A stretch of 64,000 bases of DNA. Source: Lentinus brumalis. Taxonomy: Eukaryota > Basidiomycota > Agaricomycetes > Polyporales > Polyporaceae. Under the pieces are notes generated by a model. The model was not told where the DNA came from and did not search any database. It was given only the letters and a program-made list of their open reading frames with translations. Shown here one piece after another: positions 43,740 to 54,157 of the stretch (positions are counted from its first letter, which is position 1; each line of letters starts with the position of its first letter). Location: assembly GCA_001792895.1 (NCBI GenBank), contig MARA01000029.1:476573-540572 (forward strand), written 5' to 3'. Both the position numbers and the translations under genes were made by a program.

Positions 43740-45242
43740 AGCACTGCCACAGGCGCTGACCCAGAACACCGGTATACCGGGTCAGGCAGCACATCCAGGT
43801 AAGTTACGCTGAGGCTCGTGGAGTCCTCCGCCTAAGGAATGGCAACTGGTGTCCGGTGAACTGCCGCGCCACGAACTCGCCGCGATCACGCCCACCTCGG
43901 CATTTGTGACATGTTCGGACATATGTAACCACATGTGCATTTGGCAGTAACACGTAGCGACGCTCGGGCACCCCACTAGAGGTCAGTCAGACTCGACTTA
44001 CAACCCGAGATGCCCCGCACGACCTCAGATTATTGACTGCGAAACAGACACGAGTGACGACCCGTACGTACTGACCTACATAAGTGACAGCCCTTTCGTA
44101 CTGACCTAGTCAATATACGATTGATACTCCCACAACTCCGTGGATCAAGTCATGATCGCAACCTGGCCACAAGCTGCACCGACACGATAGCTATGTTGTT
44201 CGCGACTTCGTACAGACTCGTCAATGACACACTCGTCGGTATACATACGCTCGCGATCTATCATGTACCATTTCTGCGTTGCTCTTGACCTGGACTCTCA
44301 GCTTCCCATCGTGTATCCAGTCTGGACGTCCGGGACCACTTCATGCACTTAGGACAATAAGCTCAGTACTCCGCCGGCCTTCCGTACCATATCGCCCGTC
44401 GGACCACATCGTGGAACATGTTTCCTCGGGCCTCACGTACGTCCTTCTTGCTGCTCCGCATCAATTTGGATCCTTATCTGTGTCTCTATATACCCCGCGA
44501 AGCAACGGTCAGCTTGGCCACTGGCCCATGAGCATCAGCATGGCATGCAGCTTCCAAACAGGTGAGTCACAAGCAGGCTCGTTGCCCGAGTCGTTGTATT
44601 AACATGTATTGGTCAAGGTTCCAACCTATACCGTGACTTACCGTCATCAGGATTGGGCCACATCCATTCTTCCGAGTCGGAGGGTTGAGTGGCGCTAGGA
44701 TCCTGTAAGTGGCATCCGGTGTGCGTACTGATCATGTTGGCTTATCAACGCGACAGGGCGTTGCAGATAGGTAAGTACGTAGTTGTCGGCACCAAGTTCG
44801 TGCGAATATCCATGGTTGAAGAAGCCTCTGGATGTACCAACTCGGTGTAAGCGTCCATACCCGGCGTACTATGTATGTCTGTTGCGTGCGAGACTTAGTG
44901 TTCGAGATCAGCTTACTCATGAGGGTGGGTTGGTTCAGATATGCATACGGGACGGCAGCCGCAGCAGATGGCACAATGACACACATAAGAGTCGTCGACG
45001 GCATGGACTTCCTCCTGGATAAGATTCGTCCCCGTATCCCCATGTCCACACACCCGTCTGCATTGAGAGGAACACCGCATCCTCTCGGAATTCCACAATG
45101 ACTGATGTCGTACACGAGCAACCGCGCTACACTATGCCCCAGCCCAATAATCCCAACGTATCGCCCATTGCGGCCCTAATTCAATTCAAATGCCCACCTC
45201 CAAGTCTCCTCTGTCTGTCATGTCAGGATGAGCAGGCGCAAC
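43740..45242. other. long intergenic stretch
   Basis: No frame with family features on either strand. Repeated GTACTGACCTA motifs occur at about 44070 and 44095. Looks non-coding. Confidence 0.45.
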
Positions 45243-45389
45243 GAACAAGGTGAAGAGTTTACACAACGTCGCGCTCACCATCTGAACTGATGTGGTTGCG
45301 AAACATCGCTGGCAGGTCTGAAGCAGGCGCAAGTACCGGTGCGCTTGCCTGACTAAGGTCAGCACCGGGATCATCACGGCAACATGAGA

Positions 45390-46863
45390 ACTCACTTCCT
45401 TGCATACGCCGCCCTCGCCATATCTCCGGCGGCCTCATAGCTCTCACCGGTCCGAGTCCACTGCCGACGGAAGTGTCGGAAGAATCGTACAGCACGGGCC
45501 ATCTCCTCGGTCACGAGCTTCTTCTCTTCCGCCCACCGCTGGTAGAGAGCCCGCGTTCGGAACCAATGCACACGGCGCACTACTTGTCCCACGCCCCTGA
45601 GCGCACAACACCGCGAGACGCGACGACAATGCACCTTCACGCATGAACGCCTGCTGCCGCTCGTCTTGATCCGGCGCGTTCACAAACGAGAAGTCCTCCC
45701 ATATCCATGACACGCTCTTGCTGCTCTCTCCAAGGGTCTGGTGCTCAGTAGACATGGTGAACTTCGATAAGTCGCGCTTGCGCAACAGCTTGAAGAACGG
45801 GTCGCCCTCGTCCATCCCTAACGCAACCAAGGCCACCCACGCACGCCGATACTCGTCTGCGGCTGCAACGACTTCGTCATTCTTACGTCTGATCTTCTTG
45901 CCCATTCTCGTCGTCATAGTCGTCCCCGACACGTTCATCTTCTTGATTTTCAGCATCTCCGTAGTCACGATGTGTGCGCGCACATCATTCAAGGCGTCGT
46001 TAGCTTGACTTTCGCGAACCTTCCGCTCCCACCCAACCAGCGCCTCGACGCTAGGTTTGCAGAGTAGACGAGAGTCGTAGGACGAAGGCAATGGGATATC
46101 GATAGCGAATACTTCTTGCCACATATCGTCCACCTTCGCGGGGTTCCGAAGCGGCGGCAGACCGAGCCCCGCCCGCGCGAGGCGACCAGTGACTTCAGGC
46201 ATCGGCTGGGGTTCTGCTCGTAGCGGGAAGCTCCCGTGGAGAGGGGATGGAGACACATCTACGAGATCGTCCACTACGTCCTGCGCGGCGTCTTCCAGAG
46301 CGGGCTGCAAATACTTGTTGAAGTTATCCGTCCAGTCAGAGAGGCGCCCGAGGAGTTCCTTCTTCGCCTTGGAGAGCTCGGCGAGCGTGTCGTCCGTCCC
46401 GTCGCTTTCTTCGATTGCGTCCAGCAGGTCATCTCTGTGTACGTCTATCAGCTGTCGAACGATGTTCACGCATATCTTTGACTCGCCTCATTGCCTGTAG
46501 TTGCACACCCTCGTACACAGCGTCGAGAATCCCGGCCGCGTCTCGTCCGGTGGTCGTGCGAGTTTTTGCCGCACTCACAAGAAGCTCCTTGGTGGATGGG
46601 GCTACGGCAACGTCAGCTGCGAATTTATCCACAAATGCAAGTCTCTTACCTCGCTCCACGCTCAGCTCATACGGGTTGGTGAGCGTCTTGTGATTTTTCA
46701 TGTCGACGACCGCCGCTAGCCATTTCTTCTCTTCGGCCTCCATCTCTTCGACGACCTCCGGCTCAATCCCGGCCGTGACACTTGCTAAATGGGCCTCTGC
46801 TGCCGCATGCTGCTTCTCGGCCCGAATGAACTTGCGTGTCAGTTCTCGTGCTGCACGCCGCAT
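45390..46863 (-). pseudogene. KDZ transposase, decayed C-terminal half
   Basis: On - the sequence begins MRRAARELTRKFIRAEKQHA with the coiled LARKW-like region seen in KDZ proteins, continues DAVYEGVQLQAMRR, a long helical stretch (ELLGRLSDWTDNFNKYLQP), and ends in SVSWIWEDFSF and VHWFRTRALYQRWAEEKKLV, the KDZ C-terminal signature. The frame breaks between ERQQAFMREG and the VHWFRTRA block. The CxC2 cysteine cluster and catalytic core are absent. It is more diverged than the near-intact KDZ gene at 54-58 kb and is not simply a duplicate of it. Confidence 0.72.
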
Positions 46864-47185
46864 TCGTAAGGTCAGCTAGACACCGGCAGACTCCACGTCC
46901 AAGCTACGTACGCATACTGTGCACTTTGCGTACATTGAAGTCATTGTAAGCGTCGTTGTGATAATCATGGCGATGGCCCGATGTCATCTCCTGAGCCCAT
47001 TCAGTAGTTCCACCCACTGACCTGTGTGAATCGGACTCACTAAACCCCACTATAGTGGGGCAGTCGGACCCGGTCGGACGGGCAAGGCTGCCCGTTGAGC
47101 TGGTCCGATCGGCTCGGGCGCCAACCGTCTTTGTTGCTGTGTTAGTGATTGACTATTAGTGCAATGTATTCAAGCCTTGATGGTG
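46864..47185. other. spacer with 16-bp perfect palindrome
   Basis: CCCCACTATAGTGGGG at 47046-47061 is a perfect palindrome at the point where the CGGGCA-rich island begins. It could mark an element terminus but no partner end was found. Confidence 0.4.
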
Positions 47186-47189
47186 GCCA

Positions 47190-48185
47190 TACCTCCAACC
47201 ATAGTAGGCTGCTACACTGGTACCTGGCTCGATAGGTACCATTTACTGACCAGGGCCATGGCCATTGAGCTGGCCCGGCCGTGCCCAGAAGCTGGGCAGC
47301 GCACTTGCCCGACTGGGCGCCAACGCTGGGCAGTGAGCTTGCCCGACCGGGCAGGCGTGCGGCTGCCTATGCTGTTGTCATACGGGGTATCGCGGTGAGC
47401 TGCTATATTAGTTTCTCGAGTGTCAGGGATTGGTTACTGACCGGCGCCATGGCCATTGAGCTGCCCCGGCCATGCCCAGAAGCTGTGCAGCGCACCTCCC
47501 CGACCGGGCACTGACGCTGGGCAGTGAGCTTGCCCGACCGGGGTTGCGGCTGCCCATACTGTTTTTACACCGGGTACCCCAGCGGGGTGCTACATTGGTC
47601 CCTGAATTGGTAGGGATTGGTTGCTGACCGGCGCCATGGCCATTGAGCTGCCCCGGCCATGCCCAGAAGCTGTGCAGCGCACCTCCCCGACCGGGCACTG
47701 ACGCTGGGCAGTGCACTTGTCCGACCGGGCAGGCGTGCGGCTGCCTATGCTGTTGTCATATGGGGTATCGCGGTGAGCTGCTATATTAGTTTCTCGAGTG
47801 TCAGGGATTGGTTACTGACCGGCGCCATGGCCATTGAGCTGCCCCGGCCATGCCCAGAAGCTGTGCAGCGCACCTCCCCGACCGGGCACTGACGCTGGGC
47901 AGTGCACTTGTCCGACCGGGCAGGCGTGCGGCTGCCTATGCTGTTGTCATACGGGGTATCGCGGTGAGCTGCTATATTAGTTTCTCGAGTGTCAGGGATT
48001 GGTTACTGACCGGCGCCATGGCCATTGAGCTGCCCCGGCAATGCCCAGAAGCTGTGCAGCGCACCTCCCCGACCGGGCACTGACGCTGGGCAGTGCACTT
48101 GTCCGACCGGGCAGGCGTGCGGCTGCCTATGCTGTTGTCATACGGGGTACCACGGTGAGCTGCTATATCAGTTCCTCGAGTGTCA
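47190..48185. repeat. 191-bp tandem repeat (satellite), about five copies
   Basis: Landmarks such as GCCATGGCCATTGAGCTG recur at about 47257, 47447, 47636, 47826 and 48017, giving a period near 191 bp. Later copies are almost identical and the first two diverged. Short frames in each copy are by-products of the repeat. Confidence 0.85.
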
Positions 48186-49059
48186 AGTGTCCTATCAATC
48201 TGCATCCTTATATTTGCCTGCCTGGGGCACTATAGGGTGGTTATAGTGTGCTTCAGTCAGCTTCTATTGACATCATATTCCTATACCGCTTGGCAGGGAC
48301 TCCTCCCCCATGCTTATTCCCTCCCTTCCCTACATCACTATCATTGCTATCCTCCGACAAGCTTCCAGCCTGCTGGACATCCTCTGCACTGCAAGGAGTC
48401 GATACAGGTCAGTGCCAGTGCCGCATGACATAGGGGCTTGGGATGGGTCAGCTATCAAGATGGCTTGGTAACCATGGGTCAGTTAGCGACCAAGGAACAG
48501 CAGAACAGCAGGCAGAATCACAGTGGGTCACAGGACAGATAAGTTGGTAGACGGTACAGTTGGTATACGGTACAGTTCGTACTTAAACTTTGCGTGGGTT
48601 GTCTCACTCTTGCTATTGATATCACAGGTATACGTGCATGTCTAACTGTGCATCTGCAGGACATGGAACTCATCAGTGACATATTGCACCAGGTGCAAGT
48701 CAGATTCCATCCTGAGTTTCGACTAAAATGAAGACCAGGCAAACAAAGAGTCGAGCAAGTGTGTGCACAATTAGGCATATAGGGGAGTGCGTAGACCAGT
48801 TCACGGATGACCAGGCAAGCAGGGTCTGACCCTAACGGGCATGCAAGAAAGTGAGCTGGTGAGCAGCAGCGTGGCTGAGCGTTCATCATGCAAGATCTCC
48901 AGTCAAAGGCTCTGTGAGTGTCTACTTGTGATGACTCTACATGTGAATTCCATGGCTAATTTGCTCGTAGAACTCCACCGCCCTGCCTGCTGCTTGTTTC
49001 TCATGCCCGCCATCCTTGTACTCTACTTGCTGCCCCCATGCACTGCCTGGCACCTGCCC
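48186..49059. other. non-coding stretch between two repeat arrays
   Basis: Contains no convincing gene; a short direct repeat of GGTACAGTT occurs near 48553-48575. Confidence 0.45.
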
Positions 49060-50640
49060 ACCGTGCCCGCTGCTTGCCCGCCGCCTGCCCTCCGTGCCCG
49101 CTGTGCCCGCTGTGCCCGCTGCCTGCCCATCCTGCTTACCGCCTGCCCGCTGCTTGCTTGTATGTCCAACCACCCCCTCATGACTCTTGTTGCTTCCCTG
49201 TACTTTCAGCCATTCCTTAATCCCGCCTCTTGCTTGTTCATCCCGTGGTTTGTTCCCTCTGCCTGCCGCTCGTTCACCCTGCCCGCCGCTCATTTGCTAT
49301 GCCCTCCGGTGATTCAGACTTGTTTAATCTGCCCACTGCTACCTCACTCTAGCCGTCCCAAGCCCTCTGGTACTACCCGCTGCACGCTTGTACTACCCAC
49401 TGTAGGCTCATACTACCTGCCACAAGCCCGTACTGCTCATCACAAGCTTGCTTTGCCCATCTGACATTCTTCATAATTGCCGCTCTTCCTCTCTTGTGCT
49501 GTGCGTTGTTCTTGTTCTCTATGCCCAAGGTCCCCAGAATATTGACAACTATGCTCATAACTAGTTGTCTTACCTCTCGCCCGCTCAGATTTATACTGTC
49601 ATTACCCGGCTTGCGATTTCAATGAACTCCTGCCTAGTCGCTCTTTTCTGTGTTAGCTGCATGACCTGTCCAAGTCCTTTATTGCTGACGGTCACCTGCC
49701 CGCTGTGCCCGCTGTGCCCGCCGCCTGCCCATCCTGCTTACCGCCTGCCCGCTGCTTGCTTGTATCTCCAACCACCCCCTCATGACTCTTGTTGCTTCCC
49801 TGTACTTTCAGCCATTCCTTAATCCCGCCTCTTGCTTGTTCATCCCGTGGTTTGTTCCCTCTGCCTGCCGCTGGTTCACCCTGCCCGCCGCTCATTTGCT
49901 ATGCCCTCCGGTGATTCAGACTTGTTTAATCTGCCCACTGCTACCTCACTCTAGCCGTCCCAAGCCCTCTGGTACTACCCGCTGCACGCTTGTACTACCC
50001 ACTGCAGGCTCATACTACCTGCCACAAGCCCGTCCTGCTCATCACAAGCTTGCTTTGCCCATCTGGCATTCTTCATAATTGCCGCTCTTCCTCTCTTGTG
50101 CTGTCCGTTGTTCTTGTTCTCTATGCCCAAGGTCCCCAGAATATTGACAACTATGCTTATAACTAGTTGTCTTACCTCTCGCCCGCTCAGATTTATACTG
50201 TCATTACCCGGCTTGCGATTTCAATGAACTCCTGCCTAGTCGCTCTTTTCTGTGTTAGCTGCATGACCTGTCCAAGTCCTTTATTGCTGACGGTCACCTG
50301 CCCGCCGTGCCCGCCGTGCCCGTCGCCTGCCCATCCTGCTCACCGCCTGCCCGCTGCTTGCTTGTATCTCCAGCCACCTCCTTGTACCTATCACCCCCTC
50401 ATGACTCTTGTTGCTTCCCTGTACTTTCAGCCATTTCTTAATTCCGCCTCTTGCTTGTTCATCCTGTGGTTTGTTCCCTCCGCCTGCTGCTCGTTCACCC
50501 TGCCCGCCGCTCGTTTGCTATGCCCTCCGGTCATTCAGACTTATTTAATCTGCCCGCTGCTACCTCACTCTGGCCGTCCCAAGCCTGCTCGTACTACCCG
50601 CTGCAAGCTCATACTGCCCATCACAAGCACGCTCGAAAGG
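49060..50640. repeat. roughly 600-bp tandem repeat, three copies
   Basis: The string CATGACTCTTGTTGCTTCCC recurs at about 49179, 49781 and 50400, and AATGAACTCCTGCCTAGTCG at about 49620 and 50224, giving a period of 600-620 bp. Each unit carries a variable number of (CCCGCTGTG)-like nonamers. Frames across it are Cys/Pro-rich artefacts. Confidence 0.85.
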
Positions 50641-51045
50641 CTATGCATAGGGCTATTGACTGCCATGTAACGGAGGACTATACTATCACCCTATCCCGAC
50701 TAGCTAGACATGTAGTATCTTTGTCCCAAATTAAATGCTGACCAGCACACTGCCGAGGAAGGACACTAGAGACTGGGGCTTTCAAGTCTCCAGGCATATA
50801 GACCAGCAGAGCAAGCAGACAAGCATCAGGCAAGCGAGTAGGTCTGTGCGCAGGTGACTGGACGGCGCATCAGGGGACACCTCACCCCTCATTGGCTCCA
50901 GTGTTAGCTATCATTATATTGATTATATATTCCTGTGTGCACTGCAGGGACTATATACAGGGGGTTTGATTGTCTTCTGTGAGTTATGGTCTAGGGCCGG
51001 AGTCGCAGCTGCTCAGTATATTTCATATCATGTCCGTTACAAAGC
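50641..51045. other. non-coding flank
   Basis: Right flank of the repeat array and 3' flank of the - strand gene; nothing recognised. Confidence 0.45.
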
Positions 51046-52176
51046 TCACATAGCACGGTCTACATCTACATCCATTGCATGCCCAGGCACCAGTTGTTCA
51101 GTACGCCCCAACACATCCAAGTCAGCTGACTGCCCCTGCACAGCCGCTGCCGCTATATCCACTGTGGCTTGTACATCCACCGCGAGGATGCCCGTGCTGC
51201 CCGTGCTGCCCGCGGAACCCGATTGGTCCGCCATCGGACGGCTGCCCGTAGTGCCCCCATTGCCCGCTGTTGTGCCCGTCACCCCATTGGTCGGCATCCC
51301 TGTCCTATCCTGCTGTATGCATGAGGGGCCTGCCTCTGGGCCACTGGAACCATGGGACCGCGTGGTACTTTCTTCACGGCGCTTCCACTCGATTGGCCAG
51401 CTCCGCGTACGGACATAGCAGGATTTCGCTGCATGGCCCCGTTTCTTCTCAGCACTGATCTCCTGCTCGGTTTGCTGGTACCGGGAGGCAATGGTGGAGT
51501 TCATCTCACTTGCCAGTTGCACGGCATCCACAGCATCCTCCTGCCACATGAGCATCGGTCTTGCCTGCCATCATGTCGAAGGTTAAAATGATCAATCCAC
51601 ACACATGGTCAGAACCGTGCTCACCATTACCGTACTGGGAATCTCCCACCACAGTGCACGAGGCTTGCTATCCCCAGCTTGGGGCTCATTGAACTCCCAC
51701 CATCGGGCGAAGTCGGTCATGCCCTCTGGGAACGTATACTTGCTGTCGTAAGCCTCGATAACCTTCTGCCTGTCAACCTTTGCCATGTTGACGAGAAGTC
51801 CTGTGCCTTGGAATGTGGCGCACTCCAGCATGATGCGAATCACAGCTGGCACAATTTCACAGGTTGCCGCACCACCCCTGGACACAGAAGCAGCGCCTGC
51901 TAAACCTATGGCTGAAGTTGCTTGCCACTAAATTGTGATTTGTGAGTGACCGACTGCACATGAACATATGTAGATACACACCAGTTCACGGGCAAACCCT
52001 GTAGCAAAGCGGCGCTGCGTGGTATGGCTCGGGTCCAGAGGGTAGGCCTTCAGAGCCTCCACGATTCTCCATGCAATGTACTGTAGTTCGGCATAGGCGG
52101 CTCTCATGCTGAAGTGACGGGAGATGGTTGGTCGCAGTTGAGATCGATAACCGCCCATATATTTTTGGTTGCATCC
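51046..52176 (-). CDS. unknown island gene, 5' end unresolved
   Basis: Three exons in phase: up to 52176 down to 51982, 51927-51625 and 51564-51046, with GT-AG introns. Readable protein starts GCNQKYMGGYRSQL and AELQYIAWRIVEALKAYPLD, continues FQGTGLLVNMAKVDRQKVIEAY, TFPEGMTDFARWWEFNEP and ALWWEIPSTVM, and ends in a Gly/Thr/Ser-rich tail (GVTGTTAGNGGTTG) made by hexamer repeats, finishing GHAMDVDVDRAM. I do not recognise a domain. An upstream exon with Gly/Gln/His repeats (GQRGQHGQHGQ) around 52200-52260 may belong to it. It is transcribed away from the RNase H1-N gene, so the two could share a promoter. Confidence 0.5.
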
Positions 52177-52552
52177 CTTTAAAGGCAATTAATAACACCT
52201 GCTGACTTGGCCATGCCCGGGACTGCCCATGTTGCCCGTGCTGCCCTCGCTGCCCGGAGGCTGCCTGCCCATGCCCCAGTTGTACTGAATCCCACTGAGT
52301 ATTGCATGCCCATTGCTGCAATTGGCACAGACGGCCAAGCAAAATCACATACATGTCTTTTGCTGCATCCCTGCGGGTTGCTGAACTCGACAGAAGGGCG
52401 TCCCTTCCAGGCAGGCCACCGTGGCTCTTCCGGCGTCTACATTTCTTGCATGCATCTAGCTCCCATCTCACACCGTCTCCACGCCTCCCTCCCTATCGTG
52501 CAATCTGTGCAATACCAACGGCATTCTTGCAACTGCCACAAGCTTGTGTCAA

Positions 52553-53681
52553 ATGCTGACAAAGGAGCAACGTGAAGACTTTGATCGCGCTGCGCTCAGC
52601 GTGGGACCCACGCCGGTCTACGAGGAGGATGGATTGATCATGGTATTTGGTGATATCGATGATGGAAAGGGTTATACGATTTGGAAAGGTCGCTGTGTTG
52701 GGGTTTATATGGGCTGGTGAGTGTTTTCTCTCAACCGTTCGAATATCCTACATACTCCGTGCAGGGGACTTGCCGGCCCCATGGTCATTGGCTTTCCTGG
52801 TGCGCTCTACAAGAAGTTCAAGAATGTCGATGCTGCCAGACGCGCCTGGGTCAATGGCCCTTCACGAGATCCGCACTGGATGGCCCCCCGAGCACGAGCA
52901 CCCATCCTTACTGACCTCGTCATCCACACCAATCGCCGCCCCGTTGCATCAGCCATGAGCACCCCTCGGAGCACAATTTCTGCTGCTGCCCCCACGGGTA
53001 CTAGTTCTACATCGGCCACATATCTCAGTGCTCGCGCATCTGATCCCCACACGACGCTCCTCATCGAGTCTGCGGGGAGAGCACGCCACTGGAAGCCTCA
53101 ACAGAAACCAGCCAACGCGCAGTCGGCCAACAAGGCGACCGTCATGGAGTCCGTGGCACATGAGGCGGAAGTGAGGCCACCCGACAGGCAGGTGAGCACC
53201 CACCGTGCCCCATCTCTTCCCGCGCTCACTATTTCCATCTACAACCCAGCCGTTTTTTCAACGCTTGCATCCTGCCCCATCTCTTCCCACCCCCGCAATG
53301 CCATCTACAGCCAAGCCGTCTTTCCATGGCTTGCATCCTGCTCTCCCATCTACCTCTGCTCTCAATACCCCTTCCACCACGGTGAGCTCAATTGCAACAA
53401 CAAATACGTCCAGCATCATTGTCCCGGAGGGCCCTGCATATGTTGTTGTGCTTGGCGACACGACAGGCATCTTTATGGACAAGTGAGTATCGACACCGTT
53501 ATCTTGTAACTTGTTTTGACTGTTACGCAGAATCACCGCTTACACGATGGCAGGGAACCATCCTGGGCGGAAGATCAGGCGGTTCCATACGCTTGAGGAA
53601 GCCCAGGAGTACTACTTGTACAAGGAGACTATGGGACAGACGGGTACACCTATATTCCAACATGAACTTCCTGGTCAGTAG
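52553..53681 (+). CDS. protein with two RNase H1 N-terminal (viroplasmin-like) domains
   Basis: Exons 52553-52716, 52765-53191, 53250-53482 and 53531-53681; phases close, 324 aa. Domain 1 is about residues 42-95 (GYTIWKGRCVGVYMGW, then VIGFPGALYKKFKNVDAARRAW). Domain 2 is near the C-terminus (AYVVVLGDTTGIFMDK, then GRKIRRFHTLEEAQEYY). Both match the small fold found at the N-terminus of RNase H1 and in caulimovirus-type viroplasmin, which binds RNA:DNA hybrid or dsRNA. A Ser/Thr/Pro linker joins them; no RNase H catalytic domain is present. Being inside the KDZ island, it may bind nucleic-acid hybrids during transposition or transcription (inference). Confidence 0.8.
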
Positions 53682-53755
53682 TAGTATATCTCTATATATT
53701 GTATCTTTGAGGACTTCTCCTCGCTGCTCGCTCAATATTCCTCCTCCCTGTATCC

Positions 53756-54035
53756 GTGTGCGTGACCGCGTCCGGGTCCGTGTCCGTGCCCGTGTCCATG
53801 CCCGTGTCCGTGCCCGTGTCCGTGTCCATGTGCGTGGGCATGTCTCTGTCCGTGCCCGTGTCTGTGCCCCCCGTGCCCGTGTCTGTGCCCCCCGTGCCCG
53901 TGTTTGTGCCCCCTGTGCCCATGTCCGTGCCCTCCATGTTCATGTTTATGCCCTCCGTGCCCGTGCCGTGCCCGTGCCCGTGCCTGTGCCCACCTCGGTC
54001 ACTACTGTGTGCCCGTGCCCGTGCCCGCAGCCGCT
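53756..54035. repeat. (CCGTGY)n minisatellite
   Basis: Nearly pure array of CCGTGT, CCGTGC and CCATGT hexamers with longer GTGCCCCC units, an extreme local expansion of the island hexamer. Confidence 0.85.
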
Positions 54036-54157
54036 TTGGGCACTGATTTCCGGCCTGCCCATGTGGGCACTGTATGCTACAGGTCTACATGGTGGTGAGC
54101 TGGATATTTTGGTGAACATTCTGCAATCTTGTATAGGAATCTGTGCAGTTACATGGT

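Noticed and set aside
47281..48246. Repeated 77-codon frames in the 47-48 kb array
   Set aside because: They recur once per 191-bp unit, lack any domain and are explained by the satellite.
47190..50640. CRISPR-like array
   Set aside because: Units are contiguous tandem repeats of 191 or 600 bp with no short repeat/unique spacer alternation, and the genome is eukaryotic.
48841..50670. Cys/Pro-rich frames of up to 207 codons
   Set aside because: They track the 600-bp repeat and its CCCGCTGTG nonamers on both strands; composition is that of the repeat, not a protein.
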